From NCBI RefSeq assembly GCF_007954265.1, contig NZ_VOLS01000041.1:1-39600 (forward strand): 39,600 bases of DNA, read 5' to 3'. A program made the position numbers and the translations under genes. Below, piece after piece: positions 8,213 through 17,821 of the stretch (its first letter is position 1; each line of letters opens with the position of its first letter). Below the pieces are notes generated by a model. It had not been told where the DNA came from and made no database searches. It worked only from the letters and a program-made list of their open reading frames with translations. This DNA comes from Colwellia sp. C1TZA3. Its GTDB lineage: Bacteria > Pseudomonadota > Gammaproteobacteria > Enterobacterales > Alteromonadaceae.

Positions 8213-9370
8213 TTACACTTGGCTAGCATCGAGCGCCTGAGATAGGTCGGTAAGCAAATCGTCAATATCTTCAATACCAACAGAAAGTCGCACTAATGAC
8301 TGGGTAATGCCGGCGGTAAGTTGTGCTGCAATTTCCATTCCGGCATGGGTCATGGTTGAGGGATGACAGATCAAACTTTCAACGCCACCCAGTGATTGTG
8401 CCAAGGTAAAAAGTTCAAGTTTATCAAACAGTATTTTAACCGCTTCAACGCCACCTTTAAGCTCAAAACTCATCATAGCGCCAAAATCATTTTGCTGTTT
8501 TTTAGCTAATTCATGTTGTGGATGGCTAGCTAAACCCGGAAAATAAACCTGTTGAATAGCCGAGTGCTGTTGTAAAAATTTTGCCACAACATTGGCATTA
8601 ATTTGATGCTGCTTCATCCGTATCGGTAAGGTTTTCAAACCACGCAAGGCTAAAAAGCTATCAAAAGCTGAGCCGGTAATACCAATGCAGTTTGCCCACC
8701 AAGCTAGTTTTTCACCTAAGGCTTGTTCTTTGGTGACTAGAACACCGCCAACCACATCGCTATGACCATTAATGTATTTAGTGGTCGAGTGAAAAACAAT
8801 ATCAGCACCCAATAACAAGGGCTGCTGTAATACCGGCGACATAAAGGTGTTATCAACGGCGACTAATGCGCCCACTTGATGAGCTTGTTGGGTAATCGCG
8901 GTAATATCGACTAAGCGCAATAATGGATTGCTCGGTGATTCAACTAAGACTAATTTAGGTTTTGTTGCTAATGCTTGGGCCAAGGCTGGTTGATCATTTT
9001 GATCAACCACCACGAGAGTAAACTGACCCCGCTTGGCAAGATGAGTAAATAAACGAAAACTTCCGCCGTAACAGTCATGTGGAATAACCACTGTGTCTTG
9101 AGTATTAAGTAATTGGCAAATAAGATGCACAGCTGCCATGCCGGTATTTGTCACAATGCCGACAGCACCTTGCTCTAAATCTGTAATCGCCTGAGCAAAC
9201 GTAGCGCGAGTTGGATTACCGGTGCGTGAATAGTCAAACTGACGCTTGTCATTAAAACCTTTCAGTGCATAGGTGCTTGAAAGGTGCAGAGCTGGAATAA
9301 CAGCGCCATGGTGTTGGTCACTATTAATACCTGCTCGAACAGCGGTAGTGGCAATTTTTTTCTCGCTCAT
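8213..9370 (-). CDS. metB: Cystathionine gamma-synthase
   Basis: PLP-dependent Cys/Met metabolism enzyme that condenses O-succinylhomoserine (or acetylhomoserine) with cysteine to form cystathionine. 385 residues. The PLP lysine is Lys198 in HSTTKYINGHSD, the same position as in E. coli MetB, and the cofactor-phosphate region YSRTGNPTR is at 47-55. GGAG lies just upstream of the ATG. It is the first gene of the metBL operon, diverging from metJ, and the met boxes at 9400-9423 and 9455-9470 lie between them. Cystathionine beta-lyase and methionine gamma-lyase share this fold; the operon context decides for metB. Confidence 0.93.
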   Translation of the reverse strand: MSEKKIATTAVRAGINSDQHHGAVIPALHLSSTYALKGFNDKRQFDYSRTGNPTRATFAQAITDLEQGAVGIVTNTGMAAVHLICQLLNTQDTVVIPHDCYGGSFRLFTHLAKRGQFTLVVVDQNDQPALAQALATKPKLVLVESPSNPLLRLVDITAITQQAHQVGALVAVDNTFMSPVLQQPLLLGADIVFHSTTKYINGHSDVVGGVLVTKEQALGEKLAWWANCIGITGSAFDSFLALRGLKTLPIRMKQHQINANVVAKFLQQHSAIQQVYFPGLASHPQHELAKKQQNDFGAMMSFELKGGVEAVKILFDKLELFTLAQSLGGVESLICHPSTMTHAGMEIAAQLTAGITQSLVRLSVGIEDIDDLLTDLSQALDASQV

Positions 9371-9399
9371 GTGTACTCCGGTAAAAATATTTTCTATAT

Positions 9400-9423
9400 A
9401 GATGTTTGGACGTCTATCAATCT
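9400..9423. promoter_or_regulatory. MetJ operator (met boxes), metB-proximal cluster
   Basis: Consecutive 8-mers AGATGTTT (6 of 8 to AGACGTCT), GGACGTCT (7 of 8) and ATCAATCT (4 of 8). MetJ binds tandem met boxes cooperatively, two or more at a time. It lies 30 bp upstream of the metB ATG. Confidence 0.75.
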
Positions 9424-9454
9424 AAATGCTTTAAAGCTCATGGTCAAGTACTTT

Positions 9455-9470
9455 AGACTTCTAAACTTCT
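9455..9470. promoter_or_regulatory. MetJ operator (met boxes), second cluster
   Basis: Tandem AGACTTCT (7 of 8) and AAACTTCT (6 of 8), with a poor third 8-mer at 9471-9478. It is 32 bp from the first cluster, between metB and metJ, and is suited to control the metJ promoter and/or the far edge of the metB promoter. Confidence 0.65.
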
Positions 9471-9603
9471 ACACATTCGTTATTGACTCACGCCCCACAA
9501 CCAGTAAAATCAAACAGTAAGAATAAATTTATCACAAACTGACTTACCAGACAGATTTAACAGCGATAAGTTTATCTCAATTAATTAGCATAGAGGAATA
9601 TTC

Positions 9604-9948
9604 ATGGCAGAGTGGAATGGCGAGTATATTAACCCATACGCCGAACACGGGAAGAAAAGTGAACAAGTCAAAAAGATCACCGTGTCTATCCCTTTACGTG
9701 TGTTAAAAGTACTCACTGATGAACGGACACGTCGCCAAGTGAATAACTTGCGCCATGCGACTAACAGTGAACTCTTATGTGAAGCGTTTTTGCACGCTTT
9801 TACTGACCAACCATTACCTGACGATAGTGACTTGGCTAAAGACAACACACAAAAATTACCAGCCAGTGTTCGCAGGGCCTTAGAAGCACAAGGTGTAACT
9901 GACTTTAGCGAATACGAAACTGAAATTGACGAAGAAGTAGAAGATTAA
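9604..9948 (+). CDS. metJ: Methionine repressor MetJ
   Basis: Ribbon-helix-helix repressor that uses S-adenosylmethionine as corepressor. 114 residues (E. coli 105). Residues 1-70 are almost the E. coli protein: the DNA-reading beta strand is KKITVSIPL (23-31), followed by the helix-loop-helix [20 protein letters not shown]. The C-terminal third diverges and ends in an acidic tail (EIDEEVED). AGAGGA at 9592-9597 sets the ATG at 9604. It is transcribed divergently from metBL across shared met boxes, and autorepression is likely. Confidence 0.97.
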   Translation: MAEWNGEYINPYAEHGKKSEQVKKITVSIPLRVLKVLTDERTRRQVNNLRHATNSELLCEAFLHAFTDQPLPDDSDLAKDNTQKLPASVRRALEAQGVTDFSEYETEIDEEVED

Positions 9949-9978
9949 ACCGGATATAGCCCTTTGGCTTTATAAATG

Positions 9979-10005
9979 AAAAAAGGCGCTTAAAGCGCCT
10001 TTTTT
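9979..10005 (+). terminator. Intrinsic terminator of metJ
   Basis: AAAAAAGGCGCT, loop TAA, AGCGCCTTTTTT: a GC-rich stem with a T-run. Confidence 0.9.
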
Positions 10006-10198
10006 ATTACCATAAAATTATTTGCTACACTGAAAATCTTCATTTTTAAATAATATAAACAAAGGTTTTTAATGGCACTTTTTTTTCAAAAAATTTAGAC
10101 TTTTTCAGCTATTCAACTAGCTCAACAAGCTCAACAAGCCATATAACGCTAAAGCCACCATATTTACGCTAGCCTAAACTAGAGCAGCAAAAAAATTG

Positions 10199-11440
10199 TT
10201 AGCCGTTATAATTTTCTGGCATCGGGAGCGCAGCCACACCTGAGTCTACCGCCGCTTGTGCAACCGCAATTGCAACAGCTGAACGTAAACGTGAGTCCAT
10301 GGGTTTTGGAATAATATAATCTTTACCAAAGCTTAAGCTGTCACAGCCGCTAGCCGCTAATACTTCAGCCGTTACTTGCTCTTTTGCTAAGGTGCGAATG
10401 GCATGCACAGCGGCAATTTTCATTTCGTCATTGATGATACGTGCGCGCACATCTAAAGCACCACGAAAAATAAAGGGGAAACAAAGTACGTTGTTAACTT
10501 GGTTTGAGTAGTCTGAACGCCCGGTAGCGATAATTAAATCATCACGTGTTGCCAAAGCCAGTTCAGGTTTAATTTCGGGATCTGGGTTTGAACACGCAAA
10601 AATCACGGGCTTAGCGGCCATAAGCTTTACGTGGGAAGGTAATAGTAAGTTAGGGCCAGATACACCAACAAATACGTCAGCACCCTCGATGGCGTCATCT
10701 AACGTGCGCTTATCAGTATTGTTAGCAAATAATTTTTTATATTCATTTAAATCATCACGGCGGCTATGAATAACGCCTTTAGTGTCGAGCATATAAATTT
10801 TTTCACGTTGCGCGCCACATTTAATCAGCAGTTCCATACAGGAAATTGCAGCGGCACCCGCACCCAGGCAAACAATATTGGCGTGTCGAAGTTCTTTACC
10901 TTGAATCTCTAGCGCATTGATCATGCCTGCGGCGGTTACAATAGCAGTACCGTGTTGATCATCATGAAATACCGGTATTTTACAGCGTTCAATGAGTGCT
11001 TTTTCAATAACAAAACATTCAGGCGCTTTAATATCTTCTAAGTTGATGCCACCAAAGCTGTCAGCAATATTAGCGACCGTGTTAATGAAGTCTTCAACAG
11101 TGTTATGGTTAACTTCAATATCAAACGAGTTAATGCCAGCAAAGCGTTTAAACAATAACGCTTTGCCTTCCATCACAGGTTTAGAGGCCATTGGCCCTAA
11201 GTTACCTAGACCTAAAATAGCGGTACCATTAGTAATAACAGCGACAGTATTGCCTTTACCGGTATATTTATAAACATCATCAGGATTTGCAGCAATAGCG
11301 CGAACAGGCTCAGCAACACCAGGACTATAGGCAAGTGAGAGATCTTTGCTGGTTTCAGCAGGGGTCGTTAATTCAACACTAATTTTGCCCGGCGTTGGGT
11401 ATTGATGGTAATCAAGTGCTTGTTGGCGAAGATCTGTCAT
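10199..11440 (-). CDS. NAD(P)-dependent malic enzyme, short form
   Basis: Oxidative decarboxylation of L-malate to pyruvate. 413 residues from the chosen start. Visible landmarks are SLAYSPGVAEPV, VFHDDQHGTAIV (metal/substrate region), the Rossmann glycines LGAGAAAISCMELL and FACSNPDPEI. It lacks the C-terminal phosphotransacetylase-like domain of E. coli MaeB (about 760 aa), so it belongs to the short bacterial class. An ATG at 11470 is in frame, but only the ATG at 11440 has a Shine-Dalgarno (AGGA, 6 nt upstream), and MTDLRQQALDYHQYPTPGK is a natural family N-terminus. Cofactor preference cannot be read from the sequence. It is monocistronic. Confidence 0.9.
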   Translation of the reverse strand: MTDLRQQALDYHQYPTPGKISVELTTPAETSKDLSLAYSPGVAEPVRAIAANPDDVYKYTGKGNTVAVITNGTAILGLGNLGPMASKPVMEGKALLFKRFAGINSFDIEVNHNTVEDFINTVANIADSFGGINLEDIKAPECFVIEKALIERCKIPVFHDDQHGTAIVTAAGMINALEIQGKELRHANIVCLGAGAAAISCMELLIKCGAQREKIYMLDTKGVIHSRRDDLNEYKKLFANNTDKRTLDDAIEGADVFVGVSGPNLLLPSHVKLMAAKPVIFACSNPDPEIKPELALATRDDLIIATGRSDYSNQVNNVLCFPFIFRGALDVRARIINDEMKIAAVHAIRTLAKEQVTAEVLAASGCDSLSFGKDYIIPKPMDSRLRSAVAIAVAQAAVDSGVAALPMPENYNG

Positions 11441-11470
11441 GTTTATTCCTAATGTGTGAGTCTTATGCAT

Positions 11471-11888
11471 GAATTTACGTTAGCACTATTATTGCTGTTT
11501 ATATACTATTGCAATCCACTAGCTAATTTCAAGCTGTTTTGTATATATTAATTCGCTACAAGCTATAATTAATAAAGGCTTATTAGTTTCATATTTCACA
11601 TAACTTAGCTAAATATTGTACATAAACTGCAAACTAATGATAGAAAAACAAGCATTAGAATACCTTATCAAACCATAAGTAGTTTAATTATATAGATTGA
11701 GTTTAAGTCCCTTGTTTTAGTTATAAAGCTATGCACGTTTGTATCATTTCATGATAACTAACAAAATTAAGCACAACAGATCTACCTTTGCTTTTAACTA
11801 TCTTCCTAACCACGCTCTAGCCCGGATTAAGACGACTTAGGCTAACTTACGCGATGCTAGATTTTAACCTTGATACCGACACTGGCTG
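11471..11888. other. Intergenic region upstream of the malic enzyme gene
   Basis: AT-rich DNA with no coding potential that I can support. It presumably carries the malic enzyme promoter near 11470-11580. No clear operator was seen. Confidence 0.4.
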
Positions 11889-11924
11889 TTATACCAATTT
11901 GATTAATTAATCAGATTGGTATAA
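11889..11924. repeat. Collapsed MITE-A-end palindrome
   Basis: TACCAATTTGATTAATTA at its left and TAATTAATCAGATTGGTA at its right are the two ends of family A overlapping at their TAATTA, with no interior. It is flanked by TTA and TAA. This is probably a deletion derivative of an A element. It stands between purA and the malic enzyme gene. Confidence 0.6.
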
Positions 11925-11960
11925 CAAAGCAAAAGTTAATAATGACCTAATTTTAGCGAT

Positions 11961-11987
11961 AAAAAAACCACCTAGAAGGTGGTTTTT
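11961..11987 (-). terminator. Intrinsic terminator of purA
   Basis: Read on the minus strand: AAAAACCACC, 5-nt loop, GGTGGTTTTT, with the T-run continuing. It starts 28 bp after the purA stop codon. Confidence 0.88.
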
Positions 11988-12014
11988 AGAAAGTGAGTAA
12001 ACGATGAAATTTAA

Positions 12015-13334
<1,320 letters not shown>

Positions 13335-13439
13335 TTAAGCGAAGATTCTATCAAATATCAATATTGAGTCCAAGCAATAATTGTTGAATTTTAATGCGTT
13401 ATTAAAAAAACCAGTGGTAGTGCAGAGTTAGCCAAGAAA

Positions 13440-13625
13440 TTAATTTACTAACCAAAACAACGCAAGACCGATTAACAACAAAAACAAACCTATTTGGCGA
13501 ATAGTATTAGCCGGTTCATTAGCTAGTTTTAAAACATAAGTCCGCCATTTATTTGGAAAAAGTGCTGGGACTAGCCCTTCAATAATTAACACAATAGCAA
13601 GTGCCATGAGCAGTGTGGACAGCAT
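13440..13625 (-). CDS. DUF2065 small inner-membrane protein (YjeT-like)
   Basis: A 61-residue protein with two hydrophobic helices (about 3-23 and 43-60) joined by a basic loop (PNKWRTYVLKLANEP), the DUF2065 pattern. AAGGAG stands 7 nt before the ATG. It occupies the place of E. coli yjeT, between hflC and purA. The function is unknown. A composite MITE of about 285 bp now separates it from hflC. Confidence 0.88.
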   Translation of the reverse strand: MLSTLLMALAIVLIIEGLVPALFPNKWRTYVLKLANEPANTIRQIGLFLLLIGLALFWLVN

Positions 13626-13643
13626 ATAAACTCCTTATTATAG

Positions 13644-13928
13644 TAATACCAAATTGATTAATTACCTGCTCATTTTTTAATGGTTAAAATAAAAAATTAT
13701 GGCGTTATAAAATTTATCCATTTTTCCTCATGAAAAAGTTAGTTATACCAGTTCCATTAAGTTTGTGATCTTGTTGTGCGCAGGAAAAATAACTCAAGGT
13801 AAGGCGCTCGATTGAGCAATAGCTGGCTATTGGGATTGAGAGCAACACAGCCTTGAGCTATTTTAACTAGTACAAGTGAGCAATAACTTAATGGGATTGG
13901 TATTACACGTTTAATCAAATTGCTATAA
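13644..13928 (-). mobile_element. MITE family A, copy A2, interrupted by MITE B1
   Basis: The element runs 13647-13925, in reverse orientation relative to A3, between direct TAA repeats (13644-13646 and 13926-13928). Left end TACCAAATTGATTAATTA; right end AATCAAATTGCTA. Without B1 and its TTA it is 119 bp, against 160 in the canonical copy. The shortfall is an internal deletion of about 41 bp between short ATTTAT repeats near 13710. It lies between hflC and the DUF2065 gene. Confidence 0.8.
13743..13905 (-). mobile_element. MITE family B, copy B1 (157 bp), nested in A2
   Basis: The element at 13746-13902 is flanked by a TTA target duplication (13743-13745 and 13903-13905). Ends are TACCAGTTCCATTAAGTT and AACTTAATGGGATTGGTA. 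The interior can fold back (CAATAGC/GCTATTG, and CTCAAGG/CCTTGAG) and has no gene. Reverse-complemented, it differs from B2 at only two positions. Confidence 0.88.
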
Positions 13929-13985
13929 ATGCAATCAAAAAAAATATCCAACACTTTAATGATATTCACTGAGTCATAAAAACAA

Positions 13986-14012
13986 AAAAGCCATGACAAT
14001 GTCATGGCTTTT
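13986..14012 (-). terminator. Intrinsic terminator of hflC
   Basis: Perfect 12-bp stem AAAAGCCATGAC / GTCATGGCTTTT with a 3-nt loop, followed on the minus strand by TTGTTTTT. It ends the hfq-hflXKC transcript before the MITE. Confidence 0.88.
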
Positions 14013-14035
14013 AAATCATTATTTAACCTTAAGTA

Positions 14036-14920
14036 TTAATCAGCTTTTTTAGCATTCTTTAGGTAATTAAAGAAATCACTATCTGGTTTAACAATTAAGA
14101 TATCACTCTTAGCACTAAAACTGTTTTCATAAGCTTCTAAACTACGGAAGAAATTATAAAACTCAGCGTCTTGGGTATAAGAATCAGCATACACTTTTGC
14201 AGCTAGGGCGTCACCTTCACCACGAACTTCTTGTGCATTCTTTTGTGCTGTCGCTAACATAATCGTGACTTTAGCATCAATAGTCGCTCGAATGATTTCC
14301 GCTTGTTCTTGACCTTGTGAGCGATGTTCTTTCGCCACAGCGGTACGTTCAGCACGCATACGTTCGTAAATTGAATTACTGACTTCTGTAGGTAAGTTAA
14401 TAGCTTTGATACGAACATCAATCACTTCAATACCTAAATCTTCACGGCTGCTTGTCGCACTTTCTAATGCTTGCGCCATAATGTCATCTCGATCGCCAGA
14501 AACAATTTCTTTAATCGTACGCGTACCAATCTCAGTACGTAGACCATTGTTTACTTTCTGTTTCAATAACGCACGAGCATTCTCAATTGAACCTGTAGTA
14601 CGCAAATAGTAGGTTGAAAAGTTAACGATACGCCATTTAACAAATGAGTCGACCATTAAATCTTTCTTTTCAGATGTGACAAAACGATCGGGCTCTTCAT
14701 CCAAAGTTTGAATACGCGCGTCAAGTTTACGTACGGTGTTAATAAATGGAAATTTAAAGTGTAAACCTGGCTCATAAACTTTCATGTCGCCGGTTTCACC
14801 ATCACGCGTAATTTTTGAGAACTGGAAAACTATGCCACGTTGGCCTTCAGTCACAACAAAAACAGACGACACTGTTAGCACAAGTATTAAGGCAATAATT
14901 GCCAATATAAAATTCTTCAT
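14036..14920 (-). CDS. hflC: FtsH protease modulator HflC
   Basis: SPFH/prohibitin-family membrane protein that, with HflK, forms the cage around the FtsH protease. 294 residues. A single N-terminal membrane anchor (about 4-24: ILAIIALILVLTVSSVFVV) is followed by the SPFH domain and a long charged helix (RMRAERTAVAKEHRSQGQEQ). EGQRGIVFQFSKI (25-37) is the family start. It lies 3 bp downstream of hflK, so the two are tightly coupled. A strong terminator follows. Confidence 0.95.
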   Translation of the reverse strand: MKNFILAIIALILVLTVSSVFVVTEGQRGIVFQFSKITRDGETGDMKVYEPGLHFKFPFINTVRKLDARIQTLDEEPDRFVTSEKKDLMVDSFVKWRIVNFSTYYLRTTGSIENARALLKQKVNNGLRTEIGTRTIKEIVSGDRDDIMAQALESATSSREDLGIEVIDVRIKAINLPTEVSNSIYERMRAERTAVAKEHRSQGQEQAEIIRATIDAKVTIMLATAQKNAQEVRGEGDALAAKVYADSYTQDAEFYNFFRSLEAYENSFSAKSDILIVKPDSDFFNYLKNAKKAD

Positions 14921-14923
14921 GGC

Positions 14924-16069
14924 TTAGTCTCTCCCATTATTGAAACGGTCATTACGACCGGATAATGCTGGTGCAGTATTAGTACTATTTGACGATTGGT
15001 TTATCGTCGATGTTGATTGTTGCGTAGCACTTTGACTACCAGATTGCTGTTGCATAATTTTATCTAATGGTAGATAAATCATGTTATTGCCACCGTCAAC
15101 ATCCACCATCACTTTGCTGGTGTTGCTATAAACTTTTTCCATCGACGTTAAATACATACGCTGACGAGTAACTTCAGGTGCCGCTTGATATTCAGGTAGT
15201 AACTTGTTGAAACGAGCAACATCACCTTCTGCATCAAGTAGTATCTGCGCTTTATAAGCTAATGCTTCTTGCTCTAAACGCTTCACACGACCACGAGCAC
15301 GAGGTTCAATACCTCTAGCATACGCTTCTGCTTCACGTAAGAAACGCACTTCATCTTCTTGCGCAGCAATGGCATCATCAAAAGCGTCTTTAACTTCTTC
15401 AGGAGGACGAGCGTCCTTAAAGTTAACATCAACAACAATCAAACCTAAGTTATAAGGTTCAATAATTTCTTCTAACTCTTTCCATACCGCTTGGCGCACA
15501 GCTTCTCGACCACTGGTCAAGATGTCATCCATTCTCGAGTGACCAACAACATAGCGCAAGGCACTATCAAGCGATTCACTTAAGCTTTCATCAGCATTAG
15601 TCACACTGAAAATGTAATTACGTGCATTAACAACGCGGTATTGAATTTGCATTTCAACACGAACAACATTCTCATCTTTGGTTAGCATAAAGCCTGAAGA
15701 AGGAAGGTTACGTGTGGTTTGCATATCAACCGGAATAATACGTTCAGCGAAGGTCCATTTCCAACGTAAACCAGGTTCTACCGTGCCAGCATATTGGCCA
15801 AAGCGTAAAACGATACCTTTTTCAGCTTCTTTAATAGTAAAAAAGCCAGCGAAGGCATAGCCCAAAATCGCCACAATAAGCACTACCATGATGCCGATAC
15901 TAGAAAAATTCTTCCCCGCTCCGCCTCCTGATTTGTTGCCACCAAAAATACCGCCAAACTTATTACCGATATCTTTTAATAAATCGTCTAAGTCAGGTGG
16001 ACCTTGGTTTTTGCCACCTTTGTTTTTCCAGGGGTCTTTCTCATTGTTCCCCGGTTCATTCCAAGCCAT
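14924..16069 (-). CDS. hflK: FtsH protease modulator HflK
   Basis: Partner of HflC in the membrane complex that restrains FtsH. 381 residues from the chosen start. A Gly/Asn/Lys-rich N-terminus (MAWNEPGNNEKDPWKNKGG) comes before the membrane helix (about 58-78), then the SPFH domain and coiled helices, and a Ser/Thr/Gln-rich tail. The frame is open back to 16225, but MAWNEPGNN is the E. coli-type N-terminus, GGAGA stands just upstream, and the longer form would overlap the end of hflX. Order hflX-hflK-hflC as in E. coli. Confidence 0.95.
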   Translation of the reverse strand: MAWNEPGNNEKDPWKNKGGKNQGPPDLDDLLKDIGNKFGGIFGGNKSGGGAGKNFSSIGIMVVLIVAILGYAFAGFFTIKEAEKGIVLRFGQYAGTVEPGLRWKWTFAERIIPVDMQTTRNLPSSGFMLTKDENVVRVEMQIQYRVVNARNYIFSVTNADESLSESLDSALRYVVGHSRMDDILTSGREAVRQAVWKELEEIIEPYNLGLIVVDVNFKDARPPEEVKDAFDDAIAAQEDEVRFLREAEAYARGIEPRARGRVKRLEQEALAYKAQILLDAEGDVARFNKLLPEYQAAPEVTRQRMYLTSMEKVYSNTSKVMVDVDGGNNMIYLPLDKIMQQQSGSQSATQQSTSTINQSSNSTNTAPALSGRNDRFNNGRD

Positions 16070-16134
16070 GCTATTCTCCGCTATAAAAATTAATGCGCTA
16101 ACTGCTATATTAAGAACGTTAATATAGCAGTCTG

Positions 16135-17421
16135 TTAAGTGTGAATAAAGTGCTCTATTTCTGCTTCGTCTTGTTTTAGTAACTGATTCCATTCTCTCAC
16201 AGGTAATTTTATAGCTAATAAACAATTACCTTGCTCGTCATAATGTTCATCAGTAATACAATTTAACTGGTAAAGTTGACCACGAAGTTTACCGGCACTA
16301 GGCGGTAAACAAAGTACGTGTTTGATAATTTTTTTACCTAATCGTTCTGACAATGCTTGAAATAAAAGCTCAATGCCAATACCTTGCTGAGCTGACAACC
16401 AAACACGAATAGGTAGTCCTTGCTCATCACGATCAATTCTAGGCTCAACATCATCTAACTGGTCTATTTTATTACAAATTAATAATTGTGCTACATCACC
16501 CGCTTCGATTTCTTGTAAAACTTCTTCCACTTGTTCAATATTTTCGCTACGTCGTTCATCAGCAATATCGATAATGTGCAACAACAACTCTGCTTCTCTT
16601 GTTTCAGTTAACGTCGCTTTAAATGCGGCAACTAAATCATGCGGTAGATGACGTATAAATCCTACGGTGTCAGCCAGAATAACACGGCCGACTTCATCCA
16701 CTTCAATTTTACGCAACGTTGGGTCTAAGGTGGCAAACAATTGATCGGCTGTATAAACACCCGCCTGCGTTATTTGGTTAAATAATGTTGACTTACCTGC
16801 ATTGGTATAGCCCACTAAGGAAAGTGTTGGGATTTCAGCTCTAGTTCTCGCCCTACGCCCCTGTTGCCTTTGCTTTTCAACTTTTGCCAAGCGCTTACGA
16901 ATATTGACCATACGTTCACGTAGTAAACGCCTATCTGTTTCCAACTGCGTTTCGCCTGGCCCACGTAAACCAATACCCCCTTTTTGGCGCTCTAAGTGAG
17001 TCCAACCGCGTATCAGCCGTGTGCTCATATGACGTAACTGCGCTAATTCTACTTGTAATTTGCCTTCATGAGTTCGAGCTCGTTGGGCAAAAATATCCAA
17101 AATTAACGTCGTACGATCAACCACTCGACATTGACATAAGGCTTCAATGTTTTTTTCTTGAGATGGCGATAAGCTATGATTAAACAAGACGATATTCGCA
17201 TCGAACATACGTACAGCATCAGCAACTTCTTGCACTTTGCCTGTACCAACAAAGTATTTCGGGTGCGGGGTAGCGCGTTTACCTGTAACCGTATTTAACG
17301 CAGTTATACCAGCCGAACTTACAAGCATTTCAAACTCTTGTAGGTCTTCGCGGGTATTATCATCGGGAAAATCTAGATGAACAAGTATAGCCTGCTCACC
17401 TGCCTGATATCTATCAAACAA
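16135..17421 (-). CDS. hflX: Ribosome-associated GTPase HflX
   Basis: GTPase that binds the large ribosomal subunit and splits stalled ribosomes. 428 residues. The N-terminal HflX domain includes HPKYFVGTGK and LERQKGGIGLRGPGETQ (143-159). The G domain has G1 GYTNAGKST (204-212), G3 DTVGF (251-255) and G4 NKID. The start codon is TTG at 17421; it is accepted because the product begins MFDRYQAGEQ, the same N-terminus as the E. coli protein, and no upstream in-frame ATG fits. It lies 33 bp downstream of hfq. Confidence 0.95.
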   Translation of the reverse strand: MFDRYQAGEQAILVHLDFPDDNTREDLQEFEMLVSSAGITALNTVTGKRATPHPKYFVGTGKVQEVADAVRMFDANIVLFNHSLSPSQEKNIEALCQCRVVDRTTLILDIFAQRARTHEGKLQVELAQLRHMSTRLIRGWTHLERQKGGIGLRGPGETQLETDRRLLRERMVNIRKRLAKVEKQRQQGRRARTRAEIPTLSLVGYTNAGKSTLFNQITQAGVYTADQLFATLDPTLRKIEVDEVGRVILADTVGFIRHLPHDLVAAFKATLTETREAELLLHIIDIADERRSENIEQVEEVLQEIEAGDVAQLLICNKIDQLDDVEPRIDRDEQGLPIRVWLSAQQGIGIELLFQALSERLGKKIIKHVLCLPPSAGKLRGQLYQLNCITDEHYDEQGNCLLAIKLPVREWNQLLKQDEAEIEHFIHT

Positions 17422-17454
17422 ATGAGCGACTCAATACAATACTAGCTTTTTGCA

Positions 17455-17703
17455 TTAATCTTCTAAGTCCTGATTAACTTGTGGAACCGGCATACTCGTT
17501 ACCGCTCTAGCTGGCACTACCGTCGAGATAGCGTGCTTGTATACCATTTGACTAACGGTATTTTTAAGTAAAATTACAAACTGATCAAATGACTCTACTT
17601 GCCCTTGTAGTTTAATGCCATTAACCAAATAAATTGCTACAGGAATACGATCACGACGTAACGCATTCAAAAATGGGTCTTGTAAAGATTGCCCCTTTGC
17701 CAT
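17455..17703 (-). CDS. hfq: RNA chaperone Hfq
   Basis: Hexameric Sm-like RNA chaperone that pairs small RNAs with mRNAs. 82 residues, with a shorter C-terminal tail than E. coli (102). Proximal-face residues Gln8-Asp9 and Tyr55-Lys56-His57 and the basic rim RRDR (16-19) are all present. The tail is acidic (QVNQDLED). AGGT precedes the ATG. The 118-bp gap from miaA leaves room for its own promoter, as known in E. coli, although I cannot assign one. Confidence 0.98.
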   Translation of the reverse strand: MAKGQSLQDPFLNALRRDRIPVAIYLVNGIKLQGQVESFDQFVILLKNTVSQMVYKHAISTVVPARAVTSMPVPQVNQDLED

Positions 17704-17821
17704 TGTTAGGTACCTTTTTTTATTTTTAGTAAAAGTTAAGTATTCTGTTTGAATACTTTATTAAAATTATTCAATAAAACTAGCTGGTTAATACACAGCT
17801 GCTTTGATTATACATCAATGT

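Noticed and set aside
13757-14005. 82-codon open frame on the minus strand between hflC and the DUF2065 gene
   Set aside because: It runs through MITE B1 and the hflC terminator, so it is a by-product of the repeat and not a gene.
16070-16225. Longer HflK N-terminus
   Set aside because: It would overlap the end of hflX, and MAWNEPGNN with GGAGA upstream marks the normal start.
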